DNA of 64,000 bases from Mangrovimicrobium sp048323675 (GTDB lineage: Bacteria; Pseudomonadota; Gammaproteobacteria; Pseudomonadales; Halieaceae). The notes below the pieces were generated by a model. It was given only the letters and a program-made list of their open reading frames with translations. It did not search any database and was not told where the DNA came from. The stretch covers positions 496,001-560,000 of the forward strand of contig NZ_JBLWFK010000005.1 of assembly GCF_048323675.1 (NCBI RefSeq). The letters run 5' to 3'. Shown in pieces: positions 24,283 through 33,973 of this stretch; position 1 is the first letter of the stretch, and every line of letters begins with the position of its first letter. Position numbers and translations under genes: made by a program.

Positions 24283-25692
24283 ATGGCCGAACCCGACTAC
24301 ATCGACGACATCCCCGAGCAGCCTTGGCAGGGCGACAGGGACCTTGCGCGGATCAAGATGCAGCCCCACTCCGTGGAGGCCGAACAGTCCGTACTGGGCG
24401 GCCTGTTGCTGTCCTCGGACGGCTGGGATGTCGTGGCCGAGCAAGTCAGCGCCGAGGATTTCTATCGCCCCAACCACCGCCTGATCTTCCGCGAAATCGC
24501 CCGCCTCGCCAACGAGGCCGAGCCGGTGGACGTGATTACCGTCGCCGACAAACTCGAGGCCCGCGGCGAACTGGACGTGGCCGGCGGCCTGCCCTACCTG
24601 GCGGAACTGGCCCAGAACACGCCCAGCGCATCGAACATCCGCGCCTACGCCCAGGTGGTGCGCGAGCGCGCCGCGCTGCGCAAGCTGATCGAGGCGGCCC
24701 AGGAGATTGCCGAATCCGGCTTTAACCCCGACGGGCGCAACTCCACCGAGCTGATCGACGAGGCCGAGCGCCTGATCATGCAGATCTCCGAGCAGGGGCC
24801 GAAAAGCGGGGGGCCACAGGGCGTCAATCCCCTGCTGCGCAAGGCCCTGGACCGGATCGAGGAACTGTTCAATTCCGGTGGCGATATCACCGGCCTGACC
24901 ACCGGCTTCGTCGACCTCGACGGGTCCACTTCCGGCCTGCAGCCCGCGGACCTGGTGATCGTCGCCGGCCGTCCCTCCATGGGCAAGACCAGTTTCGCCA
25001 TGAACCTGGTGGAGAACGCCATCCTGGCCCAGGACAAGCCGGTGCTGGTGTTTTCCATGGAGATGCCCGCGGAGCAGCTGATTATCCGGATGCTGTCCTC
25101 GGTGGGCCGCATCGACCAGCGGCGTATCCGCAACGGCAAACTGGAGCAGGAGGACTGGCCCAAGCTCAGCGCGGCCATGAACAAGCTCAAGGACGCGCCG
25201 CTGTACATCGATGACACCCCGGCGCTGACCCCCACCGAACTGCGCAGCCGGGTGCGCAAGGTGGTGCGCGAGAACCGCGGCGAGATCGCCATGGTGATGA
25301 TCGACTACCTGCAGCTGATGCAGGTGGCCGGCAGCTCCGAGGGCCGCACCGCGGAGATCTCCGAGATCTCCCGCAGCCTCAAGGCCATCGCCAAGGAATT
25401 CAGCGTACCGGTGGTGGCCCTGTCCCAGCTCAACCGCTCACTGGAGCAGCGCCCCAACAAGCGCCCGGTGAACTCGGACCTGCGGGAATCCGGCGCCATC
25501 GAGCAGGATGCGGACGTGATCATGTTTATCTACCGCGACGAGGTCTACCACGAGGACTCCCCGGACAAGGGCGTCGCGGAGATCATCATCGGCAAGCAGC
25601 GGAACGGCCCCATCGGCACCTGCAAACTGGCCTTCCGCGGCGAGTTCACTCGCTTCGAGAACCTGGCGCGGGGCGATTACCAGCACCAGTGA
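24283..25692 (+). CDS. dnaB: Replicative DNA helicase DnaB
   Basis: A 469-residue hexameric replicative helicase. The N-terminal helical domain starts near HSVEAEQSVLGGLLL. The RecA-like C-terminal domain has Walker A AGRPSMGKTSFAMN, Walker B-type MVMIDYLQLM, and the C-terminal LRESGAIEQDADVIMFIYRD. Length is normal and no intein is present. It is divergent from the TAP hydrolase gene (210-bp gap) and convergent with the lambda-P-like and DnaT-like genes, 47 bp away. That is notable because those proteins are candidates for loading this helicase. Confidence 0.98.
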   Translation: MAEPDYIDDIPEQPWQGDRDLARIKMQPHSVEAEQSVLGGLLLSSDGWDVVAEQVSAEDFYRPNHRLIFREIARLANEAEPVDVITVADKLEARGELDVAGGLPYLAELAQNTPSASNIRAYAQVVRERAALRKLIEAAQEIAESGFNPDGRNSTELIDEAERLIMQISEQGPKSGGPQGVNPLLRKALDRIEELFNSGGDITGLTTGFVDLDGSTSGLQPADLVIVAGRPSMGKTSFAMNLVENAILAQDKPVLVFSMEMPAEQLIIRMLSSVGRIDQRRIRNGKLEQEDWPKLSAAMNKLKDAPLYIDDTPALTPTELRSRVRKVVRENRGEIAMVMIDYLQLMQVAGSSEGRTAEISEISRSLKAIAKEFSVPVVALSQLNRSLEQRPNKRPVNSDLRESGAIEQDADVIMFIYRDEVYHEDSPDKGVAEIIIGKQRNGPIGTCKLAFRGEFTRFENLARGDYQHQ

Positions 25693-25739
25693 CACCGGTT
25701 CCGCCAGTGCGGCGGTTTACCCGCTAAAGAAATTGCTTT

Positions 25740-26408
25740 TCAGAGCCCCGTATCCCTGCGCAGGGCGGCGAGGGCACTGTGCTGTTCATCCGGTGTCATC
25801 GGCGTGCCCGCCTGTTGCTCCAGTGCCTCGGGTGCCGGAACTGCCAGCTTTTCACCGCGCAGGACCGCATTGCACCAGTGCTGGTAGCGCTCGCGAAACA
25901 CCGGCCAGGTGCGGTTTTCCGGTTCGCTCGACAGGAAGAACCAGTCGCTGTCCCGCCCCGCCAAATAGACCGCCGGGTGGCTCCAGGGCTGGGCGGATTT
26001 CGGCGAGGCCGCGTTGCAGGCCTCGAGGTAGGCGTCCCGCGGCGCCGGCAGGCCGAAGGCGCTGAGGCCGGCGGCGCAGCACTCGAGCATGCGGTTCAGG
26101 GTCGGCAGGTATTCGCTGTTCTCGATGGCGTGCTTGGCGCCGTGCAGGATCTGCTCCACCGGCAGGTCGGCGAGGGCGTCCAGCCACAGCTTCTTGATCT
26201 GGTTGAGCTGGGTCTGGTCCGGGTAGGCCGCATAGTACTGGTTGTGATAGTTGAGGCGAAACAGGGCGAACACCTGGTTGATCGCCTCGACGTGCCCCTC
26301 GGGCGGGGCGCTGGCCTTCTCAGTTGGCCCAGCTGGTGTCGCTGAGGTCGTCTTCGAGGCTGCGATCTCGCGTCCGACCTGTTGAATGAGATCCCTGCTG
26401 TCCGGCAT
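25740..26408 (-). CDS. Lambda P-like replication protein, putative DnaB loader
   Basis: A 222-residue protein beginning MPDSRDLIQQVGREIAAS, with a Thr/Ala/Pro linker (about 20-38). A helical domain follows, with HVEAINQVFALFRLNYHNQY, QIKKLWLDALADLPVEQI and EYLPTLNRMLECC. The stretch in which a wandering loader samples NxFxxLRxxxPxxF-like residues and W-x-x-x-L is typical of the phage lambda P family, which recruits and opens DnaB. Its position beside dnaB, with no phage structural genes nearby, suggests a domesticated loader. The ATG at 26408 lies inside the 3' end of the DnaT-like gene (89-nt overlap in another frame), so the pair is translationally linked. The assignment rests on motif style and context. 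Confidence 0.7.
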   Translation of the reverse strand: MPDSRDLIQQVGREIAASKTTSATPAGPTEKASAPPEGHVEAINQVFALFRLNYHNQYYAAYPDQTQLNQIKKLWLDALADLPVEQILHGAKHAIENSEYLPTLNRMLECCAAGLSAFGLPAPRDAYLEACNAASPKSAQPWSHPAVYLAGRDSDWFFLSSEPENRTWPVFRERYQHWCNAVLRGEKLAVPAPEALEQQAGTPMTPDEQHSALAALRRDTGL

Positions 26409-27444
26409 TGCTATTTCCTGCTGTTTGCATCTGGTGGCGCTTGGCCCAGTGGAACTTGGCGTGCTGCAGGAACTTGCTGTTCCAGGAGGTGTGCACCTGC
26501 CCGCTGTCCTTCCAGTAGACGATGAATTCTGGCAGTAAAGACCGCGCGAAGTCGAGGTCGATGTGGGACATGTGCAGGATGTCGTAGACATCCCGGCTCG
26601 GTTGCCAGTGGTCGCTGATCGGCCGCGGCTCGCTGCCGTGCTCCACCGCCGCGGTATAGCGCGCCCACTGGATGCGGATGTGCTGGATGAATTTCGTATT
26701 CAGCTCTTTCGGCGCCGCGCCGCGCTCGCGCCAGTAGAGAATGAACTCCGGGATCGCTTCCTCGATGAATTCCCGGTCGATGCCGCCGCGCTGCATGATT
26801 TCCAGGGCGTCCGCGCTGGGACGCCACTGGTTGTCGAGCGGCGCGGGGTCGGTCACCTGGAAGCCGCCGCGCTCGTCCTGCTGCCGGCGCCGCCAGTTGT
26901 TGGTGACGTGCTGGCGAAACTTGTTCTCCCAGGCGTGGTGGCTCTCGCCGCGCTCGCGCCAGTAAAAGATGAAATCCTCCAGTTGGTCGAGGGCGAACTG
27001 CCGCGGTATGTTGTGGTTCAGGGCCAGCAGCTGCAGCAGGTCCTCGCTGGGTGCCCAGTTGGCCGGCAACAGCGCCGCACTGCGTCGCATCGGCGGCGCC
27101 TCGGGCGCCCTCTGCACCGCGCGGGCCGGCTGGCGCACCGGTTCATTGAGGGCGAACAGCAGGCGCTCGCTCGAATGCAGCGGCGGCGACTCGATCAGGA
27201 TGACGCCCTGGTCGGCCAGCGAACGGCTGATCCGGTGCAGGTCCACGGCACTCCAGAAGGGCAGCGAGCCCAGCAGGTACTCCCGCGACACCGCCAGCCA
27301 GGCATGGTTGTCGCGAATCTGCGGCGGGTGGTGCTGGAACAGGCCGTGCAGGTGCTGCAGCAGGATGGCTTCCTCCAGCCCGATCGTCGCCGCCAGTCCG
27401 GGTGAAAAGACCAGTTGGCGTTCGGGGACGAGCGAGGATTCCAT
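26320..27444 (-). CDS. Winged-helix protein with three DnaT-like repeats, putative primosomal factor
   Basis: A 374-residue protein. Residues about 10-100 look like a winged helix-turn-helix of replication-initiator type (SREYLLGSLPFWSAVDLHRI then SLADQGVILIES). Then come three tandem DnaT-like modules at about 126-188, 203-262 and 276-336. Each follows the pattern W-x-P-S-x-D, a helix, EFI-x-YW-x-x-x-G, a W/L-N-x-KF-x-QH stretch and a terminal W. E. coli DnaT has one such module, which binds single-stranded DNA during primosome assembly. Three copies plus a winged helix recall the lambda O/P pair: a DNA-binding specificity protein next to a helicase loader. The gene overlaps the lambda-P-like gene and converges on dnaB. 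Confidence 0.8.
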   Translation of the reverse strand: MESSLVPERQLVFSPGLAATIGLEEAILLQHLHGLFQHHPPQIRDNHAWLAVSREYLLGSLPFWSAVDLHRISRSLADQGVILIESPPLHSSERLLFALNEPVRQPARAVQRAPEAPPMRRSAALLPANWAPSEDLLQLLALNHNIPRQFALDQLEDFIFYWRERGESHHAWENKFRQHVTNNWRRRQQDERGGFQVTDPAPLDNQWRPSADALEIMQRGGIDREFIEEAIPEFILYWRERGAAPKELNTKFIQHIRIQWARYTAAVEHGSEPRPISDHWQPSRDVYDILHMSHIDLDFARSLLPEFIVYWKDSGQVHTSWNSKFLQHAKFHWAKRHQMQTAGNSNAGQQGSHSTGRTRDRSLEDDLSDTSWAN

Positions 27445-27577
27445 CGTTGCCTTTATCAGTTTTGGTGGGCGGTCTGATAGGATACCCAGCTGTGGCCAAG
27501 AACTACAGTGAATCTGGTGTTTGGTTGTTGTCTGGGTTTGCTCGGTGGACTGGGTGGCTTCGGTGGGTGGTTAGCCC

Positions 27578-27704
27578 GCCGAGCGCGATCCGGCACTTGC
27601 CCACTGGAACACGTCAAAAAGCGCACATCTGTGTGCAGACTCGGGTGGCGACATCCATGTCGCCACACGGTTCCAGTGGGCAAGTGCCGGCTCACACTCT
27701 ACCT
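27578..27704 (-). repeat. Structured intergenic repeat, copy B
   Basis: This is the reverse orientation of copy A. The 21-bp arms 27590-27610 and 27670-27690 are perfectly complementary to each other and share only a few bases with the arms of copy A. The core includes the CAAAAAGCGCAC stretch and a GGCGACATCCATGTCGCC hairpin. Borders CGCCGAGCGCGA and TCACACTCTACCT match copy A in inverted form. Confidence 0.85.
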
Positions 27705-27839
27705 GCTGCGCACTGAACCGGATGAATCGCTATTCGACATTTGGATGCAGGTGAGTTTTAAAGACCTTGGCTCAGAGGTTCAGAGGCTCGAGAGTTTGAG
27801 GGTTCGTCGTGACCAGGTTGGCATTGCTACTGAGCGAGC

Positions 27840-27960
27840 ATGTGGGGCGGATATCCCCTGCTGAAACCGTGAGGCGACAGGACGTCGCCAACCGAGCCTG
27901 CACATGGGTGTGCGCTGTTTGGCGTGTTTCAGCAGGGGATATCCGTCCCGCAGGCGTCAA
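27840..27960 (+). repeat. Structured intergenic repeat, copy C
   Basis: The same core as copy A (CGTGAGGCGACAGG through GCGCTGTTTGGCGT) lies between 23-bp arms, 27845-27867 and 27926-27948. They are complementary except for one position that would be a G-U pair in RNA. The outer borders are more diverged than in copies A and B. Confidence 0.82.
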
Positions 27961-28015
27961 CCGAAGCCGCCACCCATTACAACGTGCCGCACCCTGAAGA
28001 CCCAACGGATACGAA

Positions 28016-29386
28016 ATGGCCAAACAGAAAACAGCGTACGTATGCACCGACTGCGGCTCCGACTACTCCAAGTGGCAGGGCCAGTGCGGTGACTGCGGCG
28101 CCTGGAACACCATCAGTGAGGTGCGCCTCGGCCCGGCCAGGAGCACCGGCAGGGTAGCTGGCAACCGCGCCGGATTCGCCGGCGCGCTGGCCGGCGCAAA
28201 AACCCTGGCAGAAATCGACGTCGAGGACCTGCCGCGTTTCAGCTCCGGTGCCGGGGAGTTCGACCGGGTGCTGGGCGGCGGACTGGTGCCCGGTTCCGCC
28301 GTGCTGGTGGGCGGGCATCCCGGCGCCGGCAAGAGCACGCTGCTGCTGCAGACCATGTGCCATCTCGCCGGCAGCATGGAAGCCCTGTATGTGACCGGGG
28401 AGGAATCCCTGCAGCAGGTGGCGATGCGCGCCCGGCGCCTGCAACTGCCGCTGGATCGCCTGCGGATGATGTCCGAGACCAGCGTCGAGACCATCGCCGC
28501 CGCCGCGGAGGAATTCAAGCCGCGGGTGCTGGTCGTGGACTCGATCCAGGTAGTGCACAGCGAGGACATCGCCTCGGCCCCCGGCAGCGTGTCCCAGGTG
28601 CGCGAATGCGCCGCCTACCTGACCCGCTTCGCCAAGCAAAGCGGCACCGTGCTGTTCCTGGTCGGCCACGTCACCAAGGACGGCTCGCTGGCCGGCCCCA
28701 AGGTGCTGGAGCACATGATCGACTGTTCCATCCTGCTGGAGGGCTCCCACGATTCCCGTTTCCGCACCCTGCGCGGGCAGAAGAACCGCTTCGGGGCGGT
28801 GAACGAACTGGGGGTGTTCGCCATGACCGAGCAGGGCCTGCGCGAGGTGAAGAACCCCTCGGCGATCTTCCTCGATCGCAGCCACGGCCCGGCGCCGGGA
28901 AGCGCGGTGATGGTGGTCTGGGAGGGTACCCGGCCGCTGCTGGTTGAGATCCAGGCGCTGGTGGACGACAGCCAGCTCGGCAACCCGCGCCGGGTGGCGG
29001 TGGGGCTGGAACAGAACCGGCTGGCGATGTTGCTGGCGGTCCTGCACCGCCACGGCGGCCTGCAGGTGGGCGACCAGGATGTGTTTGCCAACGTGGTCGG
29101 CGGGGTCAAGGTGCTCGAAACCAGTGCCGACCTCGCCCTGTTGCTGGCGATCGTCTCCAGCTACCGCGACCGCCTGCTGCCGCGGGATATGGTGGTGTTC
29201 GGCGAGGTGGGGCTGTCCGGCGAGATTCGCCCGGTGCCCTCGGGCCAGGAGCGTCTCTCCGAGGCCGCCAAGCACGGTTTCAAGCGGGCCATCGTGCCGA
29301 AGGCCAACGCGCCGAAAACCGCGCCGGCGGGTATGCAGGTAACGGCGGTGTCTACCCTGGCCGAGGCGCTCTCGGCGGTGGAGTGA
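28016..29386 (+). CDS. radA: DNA repair protein RadA
   Basis: A 456-residue RadA/Sms of normal length. It has an N-terminal C4 zinc finger (YVCTDCG and GQCGDCGAW), a RecA-like ATPase with Walker A GGHPGAGKSTLLLQ and Walker B VLVVDSIQ, the diagnostic KNRFG motif (about residues 260-264), and a C-terminal Lon-like domain with FGEVGLSGEIRPV. It promotes branch migration in recombination. The ATG follows the repeat-rich gap. In Pseudomonas radA also neighbours a PilZ gene, as here. Confidence 0.98.
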   Translation: MAKQKTAYVCTDCGSDYSKWQGQCGDCGAWNTISEVRLGPARSTGRVAGNRAGFAGALAGAKTLAEIDVEDLPRFSSGAGEFDRVLGGGLVPGSAVLVGGHPGAGKSTLLLQTMCHLAGSMEALYVTGEESLQQVAMRARRLQLPLDRLRMMSETSVETIAAAAEEFKPRVLVVDSIQVVHSEDIASAPGSVSQVRECAAYLTRFAKQSGTVLFLVGHVTKDGSLAGPKVLEHMIDCSILLEGSHDSRFRTLRGQKNRFGAVNELGVFAMTEQGLREVKNPSAIFLDRSHGPAPGSAVMVVWEGTRPLLVEIQALVDDSQLGNPRRVAVGLEQNRLAMLLAVLHRHGGLQVGDQDVFANVVGGVKVLETSADLALLLAIVSSYRDRLLPRDMVVFGEVGLSGEIRPVPSGQERLSEAAKHGFKRAIVPKANAPKTAPAGMQVTAVSTLAEALSAVE

Positions 29387-29580
29387 ATTCGGGCCCGGTT
29401 ACACTTGCAAGTTCACCGGGCAGCGGCTTCACTGTGCTGATTGCAATAAGAACAATCCGGGCCGGTGTCCGGATTCCTGCTCTGGGCGGTGGGCGGCTGG
29501 TGGGCGAGAGCTGACCGCATGGCCCCAAACCAGAGCCGAGGTCAATTTGTCGTGGGGGCACACGAGATGCTGGATGCGCT

Positions 29581-30636
29581 GTGAAAGCCGGATTCAATGA
29601 GGCCGTCGGCGCGACCGACATCGGCCGTCGCAGCCACAACGAGGATTCCTGGCTGGTGCGCGCGGACCTCGGGCTGGTGCTGGTGGCGGATGGTGTCGGT
29701 GGCCACCTCGCCGGGGAGATCGCCAGCGCCATTACCTGTGAATCCATTGTCCGCGAAATCGAACTCGGCAAAAGCCTGGAAGACGCGGTACGTTGCGCCA
29801 ACCGTGATGTCGTGGCGGCGGTGGCGGCGGGACGCGGCAACCACGGCATGGCATCGACCGTGGTGGCGGCGCGCTTGCAGGGTGCCGACTATGAGGTGGC
29901 CTGGGTTGGTGACAGTCGCGCCTACCTGTGGGACGGCCAGCTCAAGCTGCTGAGCCGCGACCACTCCCTGATGGCACTGATGCTGGAGCGCGGCGAGGCA
30001 ACGCGGGAGGAGCTCCGCGACCACCCCCAGCGCAATGTAATCGTGCAGGCAATCGGCCTGCAGGCGGAGGACGACCTGAAAGTGGATATCAACCGCGGCA
30101 GCCTCTGTCGCGGCGAAATCCTGATGTTATGCAGTGACGGCCTGAGTGACGTCCTTGAAAACGATGACATCGCCCGGCTGCTCGGCGAAAAGGGGACCCT
30201 CCAGGAGCGCTGCCTGAAGCTTGTCAGTCGCTCCATCGAACAGGGCGGCAGTGACAATTCAACCGTGGTGCTGATGTCCGGTGTCGCCGAGGGCCCGGGG
30301 ACGCTGGAGCCGACGCTGGAGTGGGTGTTTGATCCGGCGACGGGCCGCATAGAGTATCGCAACGAGGCGGCGCCGGCCGTGCCGCTGCGCGCCTCCCGGA
30401 ATGCGCAGAACAAGCCCGGTACGCAACCGGGCGGCCAGGTGTCGCCCCACAGTACCCAGATGCTGTCGCGGGCCGCGCTGGAACAGGCGCTGGCAGAGGC
30501 CCAGGGTACCGGATCACGGGAGCTTGTGCGCGAAGCAGTCGCCGGCGGGAGAGGTCCGGGCCTGTGGATTGGCGGCGTGGTGGCCGTCCTGGCGCTGGCA
30601 GCCGTGCTGGCCTGGTATAGCGGCGGATTTGGCTAG
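29581..30636 (+). CDS. PP2C-type serine/threonine phosphatase with C-terminal membrane anchor
   Basis: A 351-residue protein. Residues about 1-235 form a PP2C/Stp1-like metal-dependent phosphatase with the motifs DIGRRSHNEDSW, LVADGVGGHLAGEIAS (metal Asp), VGDSRAYLW, MLCSDGLSDVLEND and GGSDNSTVVL. A Gln/Ser/Ala-rich linker leads to a single C-terminal helix (about 325-345, GLWIGGVVAVLALAAVLAWY), so the catalytic domain should face the cytoplasm from the inner membrane. The start is a GTG. No partner Ser/Thr kinase gene is in the window, which is unusual because such pairs often sit together. It lies between radA and a PilZ gene. Confidence 0.93.
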   Translation: MKAGFNEAVGATDIGRRSHNEDSWLVRADLGLVLVADGVGGHLAGEIASAITCESIVREIELGKSLEDAVRCANRDVVAAVAAGRGNHGMASTVVAARLQGADYEVAWVGDSRAYLWDGQLKLLSRDHSLMALMLERGEATREELRDHPQRNVIVQAIGLQAEDDLKVDINRGSLCRGEILMLCSDGLSDVLENDDIARLLGEKGTLQERCLKLVSRSIEQGGSDNSTVVLMSGVAEGPGTLEPTLEWVFDPATGRIEYRNEAAPAVPLRASRNAQNKPGTQPGGQVSPHSTQMLSRAALEQALAEAQGTGSRELVREAVAGGRGPGLWIGGVVAVLALAAVLAWYSGGFG

Positions 30637-30706
30637 TCAGCTGTCGATTGGCGGGCGCGGCCTGGCCTGGTCCCGGGCCTGCCCTTTGGCGGCGAGCGCG
30701 CCGCGA

Positions 30707-31072
30707 TCAGGATTCGTCCAGCAGGCCCAGTTCCGCTTCCAGGGTAGCGATATCCATGTGCTGTTCCAGCAGGTTGCGCAAGGGCAGGATGTTTTCGCGG
30801 TCGACATGCTGGACGGAAAAGCCCAGGCGCTGCGCTTCCACATGCTGCAGATAGGCGTACAGCTCCAGTTCTTCCCCGCCCGGGAGCGTGATGATCAGCG
30901 TGAAGGGTTCGTTGTACTGGGCATCCCAGGTCGCCGGCTGGGTGGTGGACGCGCCACCGAGGGAGATATCGATCAGTTGCAGCTGCCAGGTGCTGCCGCC
31001 CTGGTGAACGGCGACGGGGAGTTCGAGTGCTACCCGGGTGAAATGGCGTTTCTCATTGCGGTTATCGGACAT
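30707..31072 (-). CDS. PilZ domain protein, putative cyclic-di-GMP receptor
   Basis: A 121-residue single-domain PilZ protein. The c-di-GMP binding residues are visible: R-H-F-T-R (the RxxxR motif, about residues 8-12) and IDISLGGAS (the D/N-x-S-x-x-G motif, about 39-47). The C-terminal part is helical and acidic. The ATG at 31072 gives MSDNRNEKRHFTRVALELPV; an upstream extension to 31135 is unlikely. Binding of the second messenger would alter interaction with an unknown partner. It is convergent with the PP2C gene; a PilZ gene near radA is also known in Pseudomonas. Confidence 0.93.
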   Translation of the reverse strand: MSDNRNEKRHFTRVALELPVAVHQGGSTWQLQLIDISLGGASTTQPATWDAQYNEPFTLIITLPGGEELELYAYLQHVEAQRLGFSVQHVDRENILPLRNLLEQHMDIATLEAELGLLDES

Positions 31073-31260
31073 ATCACTCGCCGCTGTTGCAGAAGTTTCC
31101 GTCACTATAGCGCCAGAATCGGTGCTGGCAAACACCCTGGCGCGCAGCTGCCGGCGCGGCCGCAGTTGCCGACCGGGAAATCAGCGTCTACCTTGATTGT
31201 CGACCCGACGGTTCAAGCCCGCCGCGGGACTACCCTGTCTTTGCTGCAAAGGATATTTCT

Positions 31261-31854
31261 ATGAATAAGACCCTGACCCGCCTGCTGGGCGCCGCTGCCT
31301 GCGCGCTCGCCCTGTCCCTTGGCGTCTCGCAACCGGCCAATGCTGCGGTGACCAGCGGCCGCGCCGCCCTGGTGGAGGCGGAAGCGGTGGTCGACGCCAT
31401 CGACCTCGACACTCGCCAGGTGACCCTGAAGTTCCCCGACGGGACCACCACCACGGTAACCGCGCCGGAGGTGGTGATCAAACTGGAGGATGTATCGATT
31501 GGCGACCGGCTGAAGGTGGCCTACATGACCGCGGTGGAAGGTGAGGTGCGCGAACCGACCGAAGAAGAGCTGGCCAATCCCTGGGTGGTCAGCGAGAAAG
31601 ATGGCGCCGGCATGGTTGACGGCCAGCCGACCGCGGGCGTCGCCCGGGTCATCCGCGCGGTTTGCACTATCGAGGGCATGAACCGCCTGCTGCGCACCGT
31701 GACCGTGCTGGACCCCAAGGGGCGCGTGCATGTCATCGGCGATGTGGAGCCGGCCAAGATGGCAGGTGTAACCCTCGGCCAGACCGTCTTCATCGAATAT
31801 CAGGAAGCGCTGGCGATGACCCTGGAGCCTGTGGGAAAGAGTAAGGCAGAATAA
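31261..31854 (+). CDS. Exported protein of unknown function
   Basis: A 197-residue protein with a clear signal peptide (about 1-28: MNKTLTRLLGAAACALALSL, cleavage after ANA). The mature part is beta-rich, with VDAIDLDTRQVTLKFPDG followed by VTAPEVVIKLEDVSIGDRLK. This resembles the small OB-like domains of periplasmic DUF5666/CusF-type proteins, in which a metal or nucleic acid may bind. No Met/His metal cluster is seen. It is divergent from the PilZ gene and convergent with ettA. A GC-rich hairpin (31856-31883) follows its stop. Confidence 0.8.
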   Translation: MNKTLTRLLGAAACALALSLGVSQPANAAVTSGRAALVEAEAVVDAIDLDTRQVTLKFPDGTTTTVTAPEVVIKLEDVSIGDRLKVAYMTAVEGEVREPTEEELANPWVVSEKDGAGMVDGQPTAGVARVIRAVCTIEGMNRLLRTVTVLDPKGRVHVIGDVEPAKMAGVTLGQTVFIEYQEALAMTLEPVGKSKAE

Positions 31855-31855
31855 C

Positions 31856-31883
31856 GCCCCGCCGGGGAGCGGGGTGGCGGGGC
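31856..31883. terminator. Possible stem-loop between convergent genes
   Basis: The 8-bp arms GCCCCGCC and GGCGGGGC flank a 12-nt loop just after the stop at 31854. There is no T run, so it may only be a stabilising hairpin rather than a true intrinsic terminator. Confidence 0.35.
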
Positions 31884-31977
31884 CGGATTGCCGGCCAGTC
31901 AGCCGCTTTCCCGGCCTCCCCGGGAGGGTTTGTCTCGCTGCGGAGCCGTTCCCGGCCCCGCCAGGGGAGCGTCGCGA

Positions 31978-33645
<1,668 letters not shown>

Positions 33646-33973
33646 GGGGGTTCCGTGGGGGTGATTGCGATAACGCGCGAATTCTAGCAGCCGCGGGGGG
33701 TGGGCGCATCATTGGCCTCTATCACCATGCGACCCCGAAGCTCTCTCACCAGCGGGATTCGGGCTTACGGCGGAGCCACCTCCCTGAATTACGCTCAAAA
33801 CGAGCACGCACCGGCGCATGTTCCGTGCGTCGAGTCAGTCGCTACCGCCATCCATGGCTCTCGCGACATACCGTACATCCTGTACATAAAACGCTTTCGA
33901 GTAAGCACGGGCCATGCGCCGGTGCGTGCGCTTACGAAGTACCACCCAATACTGCAGTAGCGAATCAAACGGA
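33646..33973. other. Gap upstream of ettA with a large hairpin element
   Basis: The 328-bp gap contains the 126-bp inverted-repeat element at 33804-33929 and the ettA promoter side. There is no credible gene. It marks the left edge of the accessory block that ends before glyA. Confidence 0.65.
33804..33929. repeat. Large intergenic hairpin element, type 3
   Basis: The 17-bp arms 33804-33820 and 33913-33929 are perfectly complementary and extend inward by six more pairs after a small mismatch. Inside are a GTCGC/GCGAC stem (33838-33867) enclosing GCCAT/ATGGC, and a GTAC/GTAC hairpin near 33873. Size and multi-stem layout recall the structured repeat family but the sequence differs. Only one copy is in the window. 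Confidence 0.7.

Larger units (their letters stand above)
27445..28015. other. Repeat-bearing gap between the DnaT-like gene and radA
   Basis: The 571-bp divergent gap holds two copies of the structured repeat in opposite orientation (27578-27704 and 27840-27960) and the promoters of the flanking genes. I see no convincing gene; the short open frames are translations of the repeats. Confidence 0.7.

Noticed and set aside
25740..27444. Prophage remnant at the lambda-P-like and DnaT-like genes
   Set aside because: No integrase, repressor, structural or lysis gene is nearby, and the pair sits in a core dnaB-radA neighbourhood.
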